DNA of 64,000 nt from contig NZ_AP022615.1 in assembly GCF_010730745.1 (NCBI RefSeq), positions 1,054,001 to 1,118,000 of the forward strand. Reading direction: 5' to 3'. The DNA comes from Mycobacterium heidelbergense. Lineage in GTDB: Bacteria > Actinomycetota > Actinomycetes > Mycobacteriales > Mycobacteriaceae. Shown here one piece after another: positions 9,928-18,411 of this stretch. The position numbers and the translations under genes were made by a program. The notes beneath the pieces are model-generated. The model worked only from the letters and a program-made list of their open reading frames with translations, did not search any database and was not told the origin of the DNA. Every line of letters begins with the position of its first letter. Within the stretch, counting starts at the first letter, position 1.

Positions 9928-10779
9928 ATGGGGAGCAACATGGGGACCCGTCCGCCGATCCACCTCGGTTCCGGGGAGCCGGTCCTGCTGTTGCACCCGT
10001 TCCTGCTGTCCCAGACGGTGTGGGAGACGGTGGCCGAGCAATTGGCCGGCACCGGCCGCTACGAGGTGTTCGCCCCGACGATGGCCGGCCACCACGGCGG
10101 GCCGCCGGCCGGCACCTGGTTCCTGTCCTCCGCGGTGCTGGCCGATCACGTCGAGCGCCAGATGGACGAGCTGGGCTGGAAAACCGCGCACATCGTCGGC
10201 AACTCGCTGGGCGGCTGGGTCGCGTTCGAGCTGGAGCGGCGCGGGCGGGCGCGCAGCGTCACCGGCATCGCGCCGGCGGGCGGCTGGACGCGCTGGAGCC
10301 CGGCCAAGTTCGAGGTGATCGGCAAGTTCGTCCTGGGCATTCCGCTGTTGGCGCTAGCCTGGCTGCTCGGGCCACGGGTGCTGCGCCTGCCGTCCAGCCG
10401 CCGGTTGGCCACCTACGCGCTCAGCGCGTCACCGCGCGGGGTCAGCGACGCCGACCTGCTCGGCTGCGTCGACGACGTCGCCCACTGCCCGGCCTACTTC
10501 CAGCTGCTGGTCAAGGCGCTGCTGCTGCCCGGACTGCGCGAACTCGCGCAGAACGCCGTCCCGGCGCACCTGGTGATCTGCGGAAAGGATCGGGTGATCC
10601 CCGCACCCAGGTTTACCAGGCACTTCACCAACCACCTGCCCGACGATCACCAGGTCACCGTGCTCGACGGCGTGGGGCACGTTCCGATGCTCGAGGCCCC
10701 GGAACGCGTCACCGACGTGATCACCGGCTTCATCGAGCGGTGCTACCCGTCGTCGGGCCGCCACCAGTCCACGGGCTAG
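9928..10779 (+). CDS. alpha/beta-fold hydrolase (Rv3338 region)
   Basis: A 283-residue soluble alpha/beta hydrolase. The nucleophile elbow is GNSLGGW (about 90-96), the acid is in the ICGKDRVIP segment, and the catalytic His is in DGVGHVPMLEAPERV near the C terminus. A helical cap lies between (residues 120-210). Substrate cannot be predicted; such proteins include esterases and C-C bond hydrolases. It sits between trpS and icd, and its stop overlaps the convergent icd stop by 4 nt. In M. tuberculosis this locus is annotated as two short genes (Rv3337, Rv3338); here it is a single intact reading frame. Confidence 0.8.
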   Translation: MGSNMGTRPPIHLGSGEPVLLLHPFLLSQTVWETVAEQLAGTGRYEVFAPTMAGHHGGPPAGTWFLSSAVLADHVERQMDELGWKTAHIVGNSLGGWVAFELERRGRARSVTGIAPAGGWTRWSPAKFEVIGKFVLGIPLLALAWLLGPRVLRLPSSRRLATYALSASPRGVSDADLLGCVDDVAHCPAYFQLLVKALLLPGLRELAQNAVPAHLVICGKDRVIPAPRFTRHFTNHLPDDHQVTVLDGVGHVPMLEAPERVTDVITGFIERCYPSSGRHQSTG

Positions 10780-12005
10780 TTGGCTAGGGCCTTCTCCAGG
10801 TTCTCGGCGATGGAATTGAGGAACTCCTCGCTGTTCTGCCACTCCTGGTCGGGGCCGATGAGGATGGCGAGGTCCTTGGTCATCTTGCCCTCCTCCACCG
10901 TGGAGATGACGACCTCTTCCAGCTTCTGGGCGAATTCGATCACCTCGGGGGTGTTGTCCAGCTTGCCGCGGTGCTGCAGCCCGCGGGTCCAGGCGAAGAT
11001 GGAGGCGATCGGGTTGGTCGAGGTCGGCTTGCCGGCCTGGTACTGACGGAAGTGGCGGGTGACGGTGCCGTGCGCGGCCTCGGCCTCGACCGTCTTGCCG
11101 TCGGCCGTCATCAGCACCGACGTCATCAGCCCCAGGGAGCCGTAGCCCTGCGCGACGGTGTCCGACTGGACGTCGCCGTCGTAGTTCTTGCAGGCCCACA
11201 CGTAGCCGCCCTCCCACTTGAGGCAGGCCGCGACCATGTCGTCGATCAGCCGGTGCTCGTAGGTGAGGCCCTCGGCCTCGAACTGCTCCTTGAACTCCTC
11301 GTCGTAGATGCGCTGGAACTCGTCCTTGAACATGCCGTCGTAGGCCTTGAGGATGGTGTTCTTGGTGGACAGGTACACCGGCCATTTGGCGTTGAGGCCG
11401 TACGCGAAGGACGCGCGGGCGAAATCGCGGATGGAGTCCTTGAAGTTGTACATCCCCATCACGACGCCGCCGTCCTCGGGGATGGACACCACCTCGTGCA
11501 CCATCGGCTCGCTGCCGTCGGCCGGGGTGAACGTCAACGTGACGGTGCCCGGCTTGTCGACCTTGAAGTTCGTCGCCCGGTACTGGTCGCCAAAGGCGTG
11601 ACGGCCGATGACAATTGGCTTGGTCCAACCCGGAACCAGCCGCGGCACATTGGAGATCACGATCGGCTCGCGGAAGATGGTGCCGCCCAGGATGTTCCGG
11701 ATCGTTCCGTTGGGCGAGAGCCACATCTTCTTCAGGTTGAACTCGGCGACGCGCGCCTCGTCGGGGGTGATGGTCGCGCACTTGACGCCCACGCCGTGCT
11801 TCTTGATGGCGTAGGCCGCGTCGATCGTGACCTGGTCGTCGGTGCGGTCGCGGTGCTCGATGCCCAGGTCGTAGTACTCCAGGTTGATGTCGAGATGCGG
11901 CAGGATCAGCATGTCCTTGATGAGCTTCCAGATGACGCGGGTCATCTCGTCACCGTCGAGCTCGACTACCGGGCCTTTGACCTTGATCTTGCCGTCGTTG
12001 GACAT
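10776..12005 (-). CDS. icd1: NADP-dependent isocitrate dehydrogenase (Icd1)
   Basis: A 409-residue homodimeric, eukaryotic-type NADP isocitrate dehydrogenase of the TCA cycle. Near-identical to the mycobacterial Icd1 I recognise: ELDGDEMTRVIWK at the N terminus, substrate-binding SPNGTIRN and GGTIFREPI, metal-binding Asp in RLIDDMVA, and the C-terminal AAHGTVTRH. The ATG at 12005 gives the family start MSNDGKIKVKGPVVELDG. About 480 nt lie between it and the divergent metC, mostly the SAM-IV leader of that gene. Confidence 0.96.
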   Translation of the reverse strand: MSNDGKIKVKGPVVELDGDEMTRVIWKLIKDMLILPHLDINLEYYDLGIEHRDRTDDQVTIDAAYAIKKHGVGVKCATITPDEARVAEFNLKKMWLSPNGTIRNILGGTIFREPIVISNVPRLVPGWTKPIVIGRHAFGDQYRATNFKVDKPGTVTLTFTPADGSEPMVHEVVSIPEDGGVVMGMYNFKDSIRDFARASFAYGLNAKWPVYLSTKNTILKAYDGMFKDEFQRIYDEEFKEQFEAEGLTYEHRLIDDMVAACLKWEGGYVWACKNYDGDVQSDTVAQGYGSLGLMTSVLMTADGKTVEAEAAHGTVTRHFRQYQAGKPTSTNPIASIFAWTRGLQHRGKLDNTPEVIEFAQKLEEVVISTVEEGKMTKDLAILIGPDQEWQNSEEFLNSIAENLEKALAN

Positions 12006-12135
12006 CTGCGTCCGAATCCTCCAGCCGTGGGGGGAGCGTGGGTGAGCGGTTGCTCGTGAGGCCAGCCTACTAGGAGCCTTCACCGCGCCCTCACGGAAGG
12101 TGAGGGCTCGACGTTGGCTTGGAATTGGCTCGGAA

Positions 12136-12166
12136 TTGGCAAGGACTCGCCGGCATGCGATAGGCT
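12136..12166 (+). promoter_or_regulatory. promoter of the SAM-IV / metC leader
   Basis: TTGGCA (12136-12141) and TAGGCT (12161-12166) form a sigma-A-like pair with a 19-nt spacer. The -10 box ends 7 nt before the first base of the riboswitch, placing the transcript start almost exactly at the aptamer's first stem. Confidence 0.55.
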
Positions 12167-12173
12167 TCACATC

Positions 12174-12292
12174 GGTCATGAGCGCCAGCGCTAAGCCCCG
12201 GCTCGCTGGCCGGCAACCCTCCAACCGCGGTGGGGTGCCCCGGGTGATGACCAGGTTGAGTAGCCACAACCGGCTATCCGGCAAGCGCGGGT
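12174..12292 (+). ncRNA. SAM-IV riboswitch aptamer
   Basis: Very close to the M. tuberculosis SAM-IV aptamer that precedes metC. The outer stem pairs GGTCAT (12174-12179) with ATGACC (12247-12252). The core CGGCAACCCTCCAACCGCGG is intact, followed by the pseudoknot/hairpin part with TAGCC-loop-GGCTA and the conserved GGCAAGCGCGGGTC end. SAM-IV RNAs bind S-adenosylmethionine and control methionine/SAM genes in actinobacteria. A 6-bp hairpin (12289-12294 with 12303-12308) overlaps the aptamer's 3' end and is a candidate expression platform; no U-tract follows, so the output mechanism is unclear. Confidence 0.93.
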
Positions 12293-12330
12293 CCGCCATG
12301 ACGGGCCCCCTGAGTAGACAGGGAAACGTG

Positions 12331-12378
12331 ATGCGCATCCAACCAGCTCAGTCGCGTCTCATCGTGTGCCGGTGCTAG
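12331..12378 (+). CDS. putative 15-residue leader peptide ending Cys-Arg-Cys
   Basis: ATG at 12331, preceded by AGGGAAA at good spacing, opens a 15-codon ORF encoding MRIQPAQSRLIVCRC, then TAG. Two UGC codons sit immediately before the stop. It lies between the SAM-IV aptamer and metC. Cys-rich short upstream ORFs are known before sulfur-metabolism operons in mycobacteria and other actinobacteria, where ribosome stalling at Cys codons senses cysteine supply. A hairpin (12396-12403 with 12410-12417) follows. Role is inference; the ORF and its ribosome site are seen directly. Confidence 0.5.
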   Translation: MRIQPAQSRLIVCRC

Positions 12379-12483
12379 TCGCCGGGCCGCCGGTTGACGT
12401 CATCGGATGATGGCGTCCCGGACGGCTGCGAGCGCCCCGATACCCGATCGCCCCTAGTTCATCCTGAGCAGAAAGCACCGCAC

Positions 12484-13851
12484 GTGAGCTCCGAGAACAG
12501 CACCGATACCGATCCGACCGCGCATTGGTCGTTCGAGACGAAGCAGATTCACGCCGGCCAGCAACCGGACTCGACGACCAACGCCCGCGCCCTGCCGATC
12601 TACCAGACCACGTCCTACACCTTCGACGACACCACGCACGCCGCCGCCCTGTTCGGGCTCGAGGTCCCGGGCAACATCTACACGCGGATCGGCAACCCGA
12701 CCACCGACGTCGTCGAGCAACGCATCGCCGCGCTGGAGGGCGGCGTGGCCGCGCTCTTCCTGTCCTCCGGGCAGGCGGCTGAGACATTCGCCATATTGAA
12801 CCTCGCATGTGCCGGCGATCACATCGTGTCCAGCCCGCGGCTCTACGGCGGCACTTATAACCTGTTCCACTATTCGCTGGCCAAGCTCGGCATCGACGTC
12901 AGCTTCGTCGCGGATCCCGACGACCTGGACTCGTGGCAGGCGGCGGTGCGGCCGAACACCAAGGCGTTCTTCGCCGAGACCATCTCCAACCCGCAGATCG
13001 ACGTGCTGGACACGCCCGGGGTCTCCGGGGTGGCGCATGCCAACGGTGTGCCGCTGATCGTCGACAACACCATCGCCACGCCCTACCTGATCCAGCCGTT
13101 CGCCCAGGGCGCCGACATCGTGGTGCACTCGGCGACCAAGTACCTCGGCGGGCACGGCTCGGCGATCGCGGGCGTCATCGTCGACGGCGGCACCTTCGAC
13201 TGGACGCGGGGCCGCTTCCCCGGCTTCACCACGCCCGACCCCAGTTACCACGGCGTGGTGTATGCCGAGCTGGGCCCGCCGGCATACGCGATCAAGGCGC
13301 GGGTGCAACTGCTGCGCGACTATGGTTCGGCCGCTTCGCCTTTCAACGCGTTCCTGGTGGCCCAGGGCCTGGAAACGCTGAGCCTGCGCATCGAGCGCCA
13401 CGTCGCCAACGCGCAACGGGTCGCCGAGTTTTTGGCCGGCCACGAGGGCGTGCTGTCGGTGAACTATGCGGGACTGCCCGGCTCGCCGTGGCACGAGCGG
13501 GCAAAGAGGCTGGCGCCCAAGGGAACCGGCGCCGTGCTGGCGTTCGAGCTGGCCGGCGGCGTCGAGGCCGGCAAGGCCTTCGTCAACGCGCTGAAGCTGC
13601 ACAGCCACGTCGCCAACATCGGCGACGTGCGCTCCCTGGTGATTCACCCGGCGTCGACCACCCACGCCCAGCTGAGCCCCGAGGAGCAGCTGACCACCGG
13701 CGTCAGCCCGGGGCTGGTGCGGCTGGCCGTCGGCATCGAGGGCATCGACGACATCCTGGCCGACCTGGATCTCGGCTTCGCCGCGGCGCGCGCTTTCGAC
13801 GGCGGGTCGGCCGGGGCCAGTAGCGACCCGCAGGCCGTGGCGGCGTTCTGA
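12484..13851 (+). CDS. metC: O-acetylhomoserine sulfhydrylase (MetC/MetY)
   Basis: A 455-residue Cys/Met-metabolism PLP enzyme that makes homocysteine from O-acetylhomoserine and sulfide. Features: RIGNPTTDVVEQRIAALEGG near the N terminus, SSGQAAETFA phosphate-binding turn, PLP Lys in VVHSATKYLGGHG, and the C-terminal ATTHAQLSPEEQ-like segment (STTHAQLSPEEQ). The GTG at 12484 starts the protein as in other mycobacteria (SSENSTDTDPTAHWSFETKQ). It is first in the metC-metA operon behind the SAM-IV riboswitch. Confidence 0.95.
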   Translation: MSSENSTDTDPTAHWSFETKQIHAGQQPDSTTNARALPIYQTTSYTFDDTTHAAALFGLEVPGNIYTRIGNPTTDVVEQRIAALEGGVAALFLSSGQAAETFAILNLACAGDHIVSSPRLYGGTYNLFHYSLAKLGIDVSFVADPDDLDSWQAAVRPNTKAFFAETISNPQIDVLDTPGVSGVAHANGVPLIVDNTIATPYLIQPFAQGADIVVHSATKYLGGHGSAIAGVIVDGGTFDWTRGRFPGFTTPDPSYHGVVYAELGPPAYAIKARVQLLRDYGSAASPFNAFLVAQGLETLSLRIERHVANAQRVAEFLAGHEGVLSVNYAGLPGSPWHERAKRLAPKGTGAVLAFELAGGVEAGKAFVNALKLHSHVANIGDVRSLVIHPASTTHAQLSPEEQLTTGVSPGLVRLAVGIEGIDDILADLDLGFAAARAFDGGSAGASSDPQAVAAF

Positions 13852-13862
13852 GGGGTTGTGGC

Positions 13863-14987
13863 ATGACGATCTCCGACGTCCCGACCCAGACGCTGCCGGC
13901 CGAAGGCGAAGTCGGCCTTGTCCATATCGGCTCGCTGACCACCGAAAGCGGCGCGGTCATCGACGACGTCTGCGTCGCCGTCCAGCGCTGGGGCGAGTTG
14001 TCGCCGACGCGCGACAACGTGGTGGTGGTCCTGCACGCCCTCACCGGCGATTCGCACATCACCGGGCCCGCCGGTCCCGGGCATCCCACGCCCGGCTGGT
14101 GGGACGGGGTGGCCGGGCCGGGCGCGCCGATCGACACCGACCGCTGGTGCGCGGTGGCCACCAACGTGCTGGGCGGCTGCCGCGGCTCCACCGGCCCCAG
14201 CTCGCTCGCCCGGAACGGAAAGCCTTGGGGCTCTAGGTTTCCGCTGATCTCCGTGCGCGACCAGGTGGAGGCGGACGTCGCCGCGCTGGCCGCCCTCGGC
14301 ATCGACGAGGTCGCGGCCGTCGTCGGCGGATCCATGGGCGGCGCAAGGGCTTTGGAATGGATGGTCGGCCACCCCGCCCGGGTCCGGGCCGGCCTGCTGC
14401 TCGCGGTCGGCGCGCGCGCCACCGCCGACCAGATCGGCACGCAGACCACCCAGATCGCGGCCATCAAGGCCGACCCGAACTGGCAGGGCGGCGACTACCA
14501 CGAGACGGGGCTTCGGCCCGACGCTGGCCTGACGATCGCGCGCCGCTTCGCCCACCTGACCTACCGGGGCGAGGTCGAACTCGACACCCGGTTCGCCAAC
14601 GACGGTCAGGGCTGCGAGGACCCGGCGAACGGCGGCCGCTACGCGGTGCAGAGCTATCTCGAGCACCAGGGCGACAAGCTGCTGGCCCGCTTCGACGCCG
14701 GCAGCTACGTGATCCTCACCGAGGCGCTGAACAGCCACGACGTGGGCCGGGGTCGCGGTGGGGTGGAAGCGGCCCTGCGCGCGTGCCCGGTGCCGGCGGT
14801 GGTCGGCGGCATCACGTCCGACCGCCTCTACCCGCTGCGCCTGCAGCAGGAGCTGGCCGAACTGCTGCCGGGCTGCGCCGGGCTGCGTGTCGTCGACTCC
14901 ATTTGCGGGCACGACGGCTTCCTGGTGGAGTCCGAGGCGGTCGGCGAGTTGATCCGCAAGACACTCGAATTGGCCGACTCACCGTGA
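13863..14987 (+). CDS. metA: homoserine O-acetyltransferase MetA (MetX type)
   Basis: A 374-residue alpha/beta-hydrolase-fold acetyltransferase giving the substrate of MetC. The nucleophile Ser is in GGSMGGARALEW (about 160-171), with Asp and His near the C terminus (SDRLYPLRLQQ; CGHDGFLVE). The GGCRGSTGPSS segment is the family signature. GAGGGG lies 8-9 nt before the ATG. It begins 11 nt after metC and overlaps the methyltransferase by 4 nt. Named metA in M. tuberculosis although its sequence is of the MetX class. Confidence 0.95.
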   Translation: MTISDVPTQTLPAEGEVGLVHIGSLTTESGAVIDDVCVAVQRWGELSPTRDNVVVVLHALTGDSHITGPAGPGHPTPGWWDGVAGPGAPIDTDRWCAVATNVLGGCRGSTGPSSLARNGKPWGSRFPLISVRDQVEADVAALAALGIDEVAAVVGGSMGGARALEWMVGHPARVRAGLLLAVGARATADQIGTQTTQIAAIKADPNWQGGDYHETGLRPDAGLTIARRFAHLTYRGEVELDTRFANDGQGCEDPANGGRYAVQSYLEHQGDKLLARFDAGSYVILTEALNSHDVGRGRGGVEAALRACPVPAVVGGITSDRLYPLRLQQELAELLPGCAGLRVVDSICGHDGFLVESEAVGELIRKTLELADSP

Positions 14988-15718
14988 CCCGCACCAGCCA
15001 AGACCGCTCCCTCTCCTTCGGCTCGGCGGCCGCGGCCTACGAGCGGGGCCGCCCCTCCTATCCGCCCGAGGCGATCGACTGGCTGATACCGCGCGGCGCG
15101 CGCCGGGTGCTCGACCTGGGCGCGGGCACCGGGAAGCTGACCACCCGGCTGGTGGAGCGCGGCCTCGACGTGGTGGCCGTCGACCCGATTCCCGACATGC
15201 TCGAGGTGCTGCGCACGTCGCTGCCGGAGACGCGTGCGCTGCTGGGCACCGCGGAAGAGATTCCGTTGGAAGACAACAGCGTTGACGCCGTGCTGGTCGC
15301 CCAGGCATGGCACTGGGTGGATCCCGAGCGCGCGATTCCCGAGGTGGCCCGCGTGCTGCGGCCCGGCGGGCGGCTGGGCCTGGTGTGGAACACCCGCGAC
15401 GAACGGCTGGGCTGGGTGCGCGAGCTGGGCCGGATCATCGGTTCCGACGGCGACGGGGGCCGCTTCGACGTCACGCTGTCCGCCTCGTTCACCGAGCCGG
15501 AGCGCCATCAGGTCGAGTGGACGAATTACCTTACGCCGCAAGCCCTGATCGACCTGGTGGCATCGCGCAGCTACTGCATCACCTCGCCGACCGAGGTCCG
15601 CACCAGAACACTCGAACAGGTGCGTGAGTTGCTGGCCACCCATCCGGCGCTGGCGAATTCGACCGGCCTGGCGCTGCCCTACGTCACCGTGTGCATACGG
15701 GCGACGCTGGCGGGGTGA
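14984..15718 (+). CDS. SAM-dependent methyltransferase (Rv3342-like)
   Basis: A 244-residue class I methyltransferase. Motif I is VLDLGAGTGKLT (about 37-48), followed by the acidic end of beta-2 (VVAVDPIPDM), motif II/III DAVLVAQAWHWVDP, and the post-motif VLRPGGRLGLVWN. The GTG at 14984 overlaps the metA stop (GTGA), so it is the third cistron of the SAM-riboswitch operon; a SAM consumer under SAM control makes sense. The acceptor is unknown. In M. tuberculosis PPE54 and other PE/PPE genes follow; here a repeat and accessory genes follow. Confidence 0.88.
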   Translation: MTRTSQDRSLSFGSAAAAYERGRPSYPPEAIDWLIPRGARRVLDLGAGTGKLTTRLVERGLDVVAVDPIPDMLEVLRTSLPETRALLGTAEEIPLEDNSVDAVLVAQAWHWVDPERAIPEVARVLRPGGRLGLVWNTRDERLGWVRELGRIIGSDGDGGRFDVTLSASFTEPERHQVEWTNYLTPQALIDLVASRSYCITSPTEVRTRTLEQVRELLATHPALANSTGLALPYVTVCIRATLAG

Positions 15719-15759
15719 CGGTTTAAGCCGTGTTCGTTAGTTAGGCCGCGGCCAGGTTT

Positions 15760-15873
15760 GACTGTGAATCCTGGGCTTCGCGTGTGAACGCTGGGCGGAA
15801 AAACCGGCCGGATCCCGCCGCTGGAGCACACTCAAAGCCCTGGCTTCACACCGAAAGCCCTCAGCTCACAGTC
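15760..15873. repeat. nested inverted repeats, family C copy 1
   Basis: GACTGTGAATCCTGGGCTTCG (from 15760) is imperfectly complementary to the segment ending GCTCACAGTC at 15873, and GTGTGAACGCTGGGC (15782 on) faces GCCCTGGCTTCACAC. The GTGTGAATCCTGGGC core recurs as a perfect stem at 46505-46558. It lies between convergent genes (methyltransferase and aminotransferase), a place for a bidirectional terminator. Confidence 0.55.
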
Positions 15874-15899
15874 GATCGCAACGACGGCCGTGGTTCGAC

Positions 15900-16949
15900 T
15901 CAGCGCCGAAGCGCGTCGAGGAGCCGGTCGAGGTCTTCGTCGGTGTTGTAGAGGTGAAACCCCACGCGGGTCGCGCCCGCGCGTACGGACGCCCGGATAC
16001 CGGCCTTTCGCAGCGCATCGGCCGCGTGGTCGGCGGAGAAGGACACGATCGCCGACTCCGATGCGGCCAACCGCAACTCGGCGCGTAAGTGATTCGCGAG
16101 TGCCAGCGTGTGGGTCTCGATGGCGGCCCGATCCAGCGACGCCAGCCACGTCAGAGACAGCGCGGCGCCCGCCACGCTGAACCAGGCCGGCGACGCGTCG
16201 AACCGCCGGGCGTCGTCGGCCAGCCGCATCGGCAGCCCGTACAGCGACGACCACATGTCCGCGCCGGCGTACGGGCTGGCCGCGTGCGGGACCAGCGCGT
16301 CAAATACTCGCTGGCTCAACGACATCCAGGACACGCCGCGCGGGCCGAGCAGCCATTTGTAGCTGGCGGCGACCGTGACGTCGGTCCACGGCAGCGTGAC
16401 ATTCTTCCAGCCCAGGGCCTGGCTGACGTCGAGCACGGTGATGGTGGCGGATTCGGCGGCGCTGCGCCGTAGCGTCTCGACGTCGAGCACGGCGCCGTCG
16501 GCGGACTGGGCCAGGCTGGCCGCCGCGACGTCGAAATCGCCGGCGGCCTCCTCGAACTGGCCGGGCGCCAGCTCGGTGACGGTGACGCCGCGTCCGGCCT
16601 GGGCGGCGAAGGGGAAAGCGACGCTGGCGAATTCGCCACGCAAGGTCGCCACCCGGCTGCCGTCGGGTATCGCCGCGGCGACCAGACCGATCGACGACGA
16701 CACGCTGGTCCCCAGCGCCACCCGGCTCTCGTCGGCCCCTATCAGCGACGCGTATGCCGCCCGGCTGGCGCGGATCGGCTCGTCGAACGCGCCGACCTGC
16801 AGCCGGCCTTCTTCCCACGACCGCATGCAGTCGCGCAGCGCGTCAGCCGTAAACCGCGGCGGCAAGCCGAATGTGGGGGTATCGAGGAATCCGTCGGCGC
16901 CGACGAACTGCGCACCGAACGCGTCACGGGCCATCCTGCATTTCACCAT
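15900..16949 (-). CDS. class V PLP aminotransferase / cysteine-desulfurase-like protein
   Basis: A 349-residue fold-type I PLP enzyme of aminotransferase class V. The PLP Lys is in TVAASYKWLLGPRG (about 195-208), preceded by VLDVSQALGW, the position of the ring-stacking Asp. It is closer to the isopenicillin-N-epimerase/kynureninase side of the family than to IscS, since the catalytic Cys loop of desulfurases is not seen. Starts at 16949 or 16934 (MARDAFG) are both possible. It has no counterpart that I recall in this part of M. tuberculosis. Function unassigned. Confidence 0.75.
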   Translation of the reverse strand: MVKCRMARDAFGAQFVGADGFLDTPTFGLPPRFTADALRDCMRSWEEGRLQVGAFDEPIRASRAAYASLIGADESRVALGTSVSSSIGLVAAAIPDGSRVATLRGEFASVAFPFAAQAGRGVTVTELAPGQFEEAAGDFDVAAASLAQSADGAVLDVETLRRSAAESATITVLDVSQALGWKNVTLPWTDVTVAASYKWLLGPRGVSWMSLSQRVFDALVPHAASPYAGADMWSSLYGLPMRLADDARRFDASPAWFSVAGAALSLTWLASLDRAAIETHTLALANHLRAELRLAASESAIVSFSADHAADALRKAGIRASVRAGATRVGFHLYNTDEDLDRLLDALRR

Positions 16950-16960
16950 GAACGGACGCG

Positions 16961-18333
16961 CTACGGGTCGTCGTCTTCGTCGTCGTGGTGGAGGAGTTTT
17001 TCGGGGTGCCAGTAGGTGTTGGTTCTGGGTTGTCCGTGGTCAAGGTGGGCCGGGGGGATCCATTCGGTGTCGCCGTGGGTGTTTTTGCGGGTGCTCCAGC
17101 CGCCGGGTTGCACGATGTGGTGTTGGGTGGGGCACCCGAAGGCCAGGTTGTTGACGTCGGTGTCGCCGCAGGTGGTGTAGGGCTCGACGTGGTGGACTTC
17201 GCACCAGTACCCGGGCACGGTGCAGCCGGGTGCGGTGCAGCCAAGGTCTTTGGCGTACAAGACGATCCGCTGGGCGGGGGAGGCCAGCCTTTTGGTGTGG
17301 TACAGGGCTAGGGTTTTGCCCTTGTCGAAGATGGCCAGGTAGTGGCGGGCGTGGCGGGATAGGCGGATCACATCACTCATGGGCAGGATGCTGCCCCGCC
17401 GGTCAGGCCCCGCCCGGCGGCGGCCTCGAGCTCGGCCAGGGTGGTGGTGACGATGATGGAGGCGGGTAGGCCGTTGTGTTGGCCGAGGTTTCCGGAGGCG
17501 AGCAGGGCGCGCAGCGCGGCATTGAGACCATCGTGTTGGCGCTGCGCCGGGGAGCGGGAGTCTTTATCGATCACCTCTTGGCTGGGGGTGCCGTCCACGG
17601 TGGGGGCCTGATCGTCGGGGTTGCACATGCCGGGGGCGGCCAGCTTCGCCCACACGGCTTCCAGGGTGGCCCGGGCTTCGGGGGTCAGCCAGCCGCGCAG
17701 CGCGGACATGCCGTCGGCTTCCTGCTTCCCCAACGTCACACCGCGCCGCCGCGCTCTATCGTCGTCGCGATACAGGCCGTCGGGGTTGAGGCAGTCGGCG
17801 AGGGTGTCGGCCAGCGCGCCGAGTTGTTCGGGTCGATGCTGGGTACCCAGCCGGGCGAGGTGTTTTTCGGCGCGTTCCCGGGTCGCCGCGTCGATCCAGC
17901 CGGGTAGTTGGTGGTAGAACCGGCGGATCACCGCCACTTGCGCGCCCCCCAGTTTCCCGTCGCGTTGGGCGGCTGCGGTTTCGGCTAGCACCGGCGCCAG
18001 TGGTTCGCCGGTCAGGGCGCGGCGGGGCCCCAGATCGGCGGCCTCGTGAATGCGCCGACCCGCCTCGGCGCGGGTGATCAACGCCCATTCGGCGATGGCG
18101 TGCGAGAGCGTGCCGCCCAGTTCTTCGGGGGTGGCCTGGCGGGCCAGGTGGTTGATGGGTGCGTGTTCGAGTGCGGGCAACCGACGCCTTACCCGTTCGC
18201 AGCGTTGCAGCCAGGCCAGCCACTCCGGGGTGGTCAGCGATTCAGAATTCAGCGCCGCCACCCGATCAACCGCCGCGTCGAGGGCGTCGAAGGCAGCCGT
18301 GATCGCCTCCCGATCCACCACGCTGCCAGCCAT
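16961..18333 (-). pseudogene. DUF222/HNH endonuclease-domain protein (13E12 repeat family), frameshifted
   Basis: The locus is read in two frames. The upstream part, 18333 to 17377 (318 codons), holds the DUF222 helical domain; the downstream part, 17380 to 16961 (139 codons), holds the HNH domain (GCTAPGCTVPGYWCEVHHV, then Asn/His ligands) and an acidic tail. The first frame ends in an ATGA overlap with the second. The junction reads LTGG then, in the other frame, SILPMSDVIRL, the usual family sequence, so one G seems to be missing from the minus-strand G-run at 17397-17394. It may be a real mutation, a sequencing error, or two coupled ORFs. The 13E12 family is repetitive in mycobacteria and its biological role is unclear. 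Confidence 0.8.
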
Positions 18334-18411
18334 GACCCGAAACTATCGAAGCCCACCGACAAAAAACCCGGCCCAGTGACCACTGAAACCAAAGTGACAC
18401 AAGTTATTTCG

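Noticed and set aside
12100..12378. ORF spanning the metC leader
   Set aside because: It overlaps the SAM-IV aptamer, whose structure explains the conservation; only its last 15 codons, with their own ribosome site, are kept as a leader peptide.
16961..18333. 13E12 locus as a prophage attachment site
   Set aside because: In M. tuberculosis a 13E12 copy is a phage integration site, but no integrase, phage gene or duplicated core is present here.
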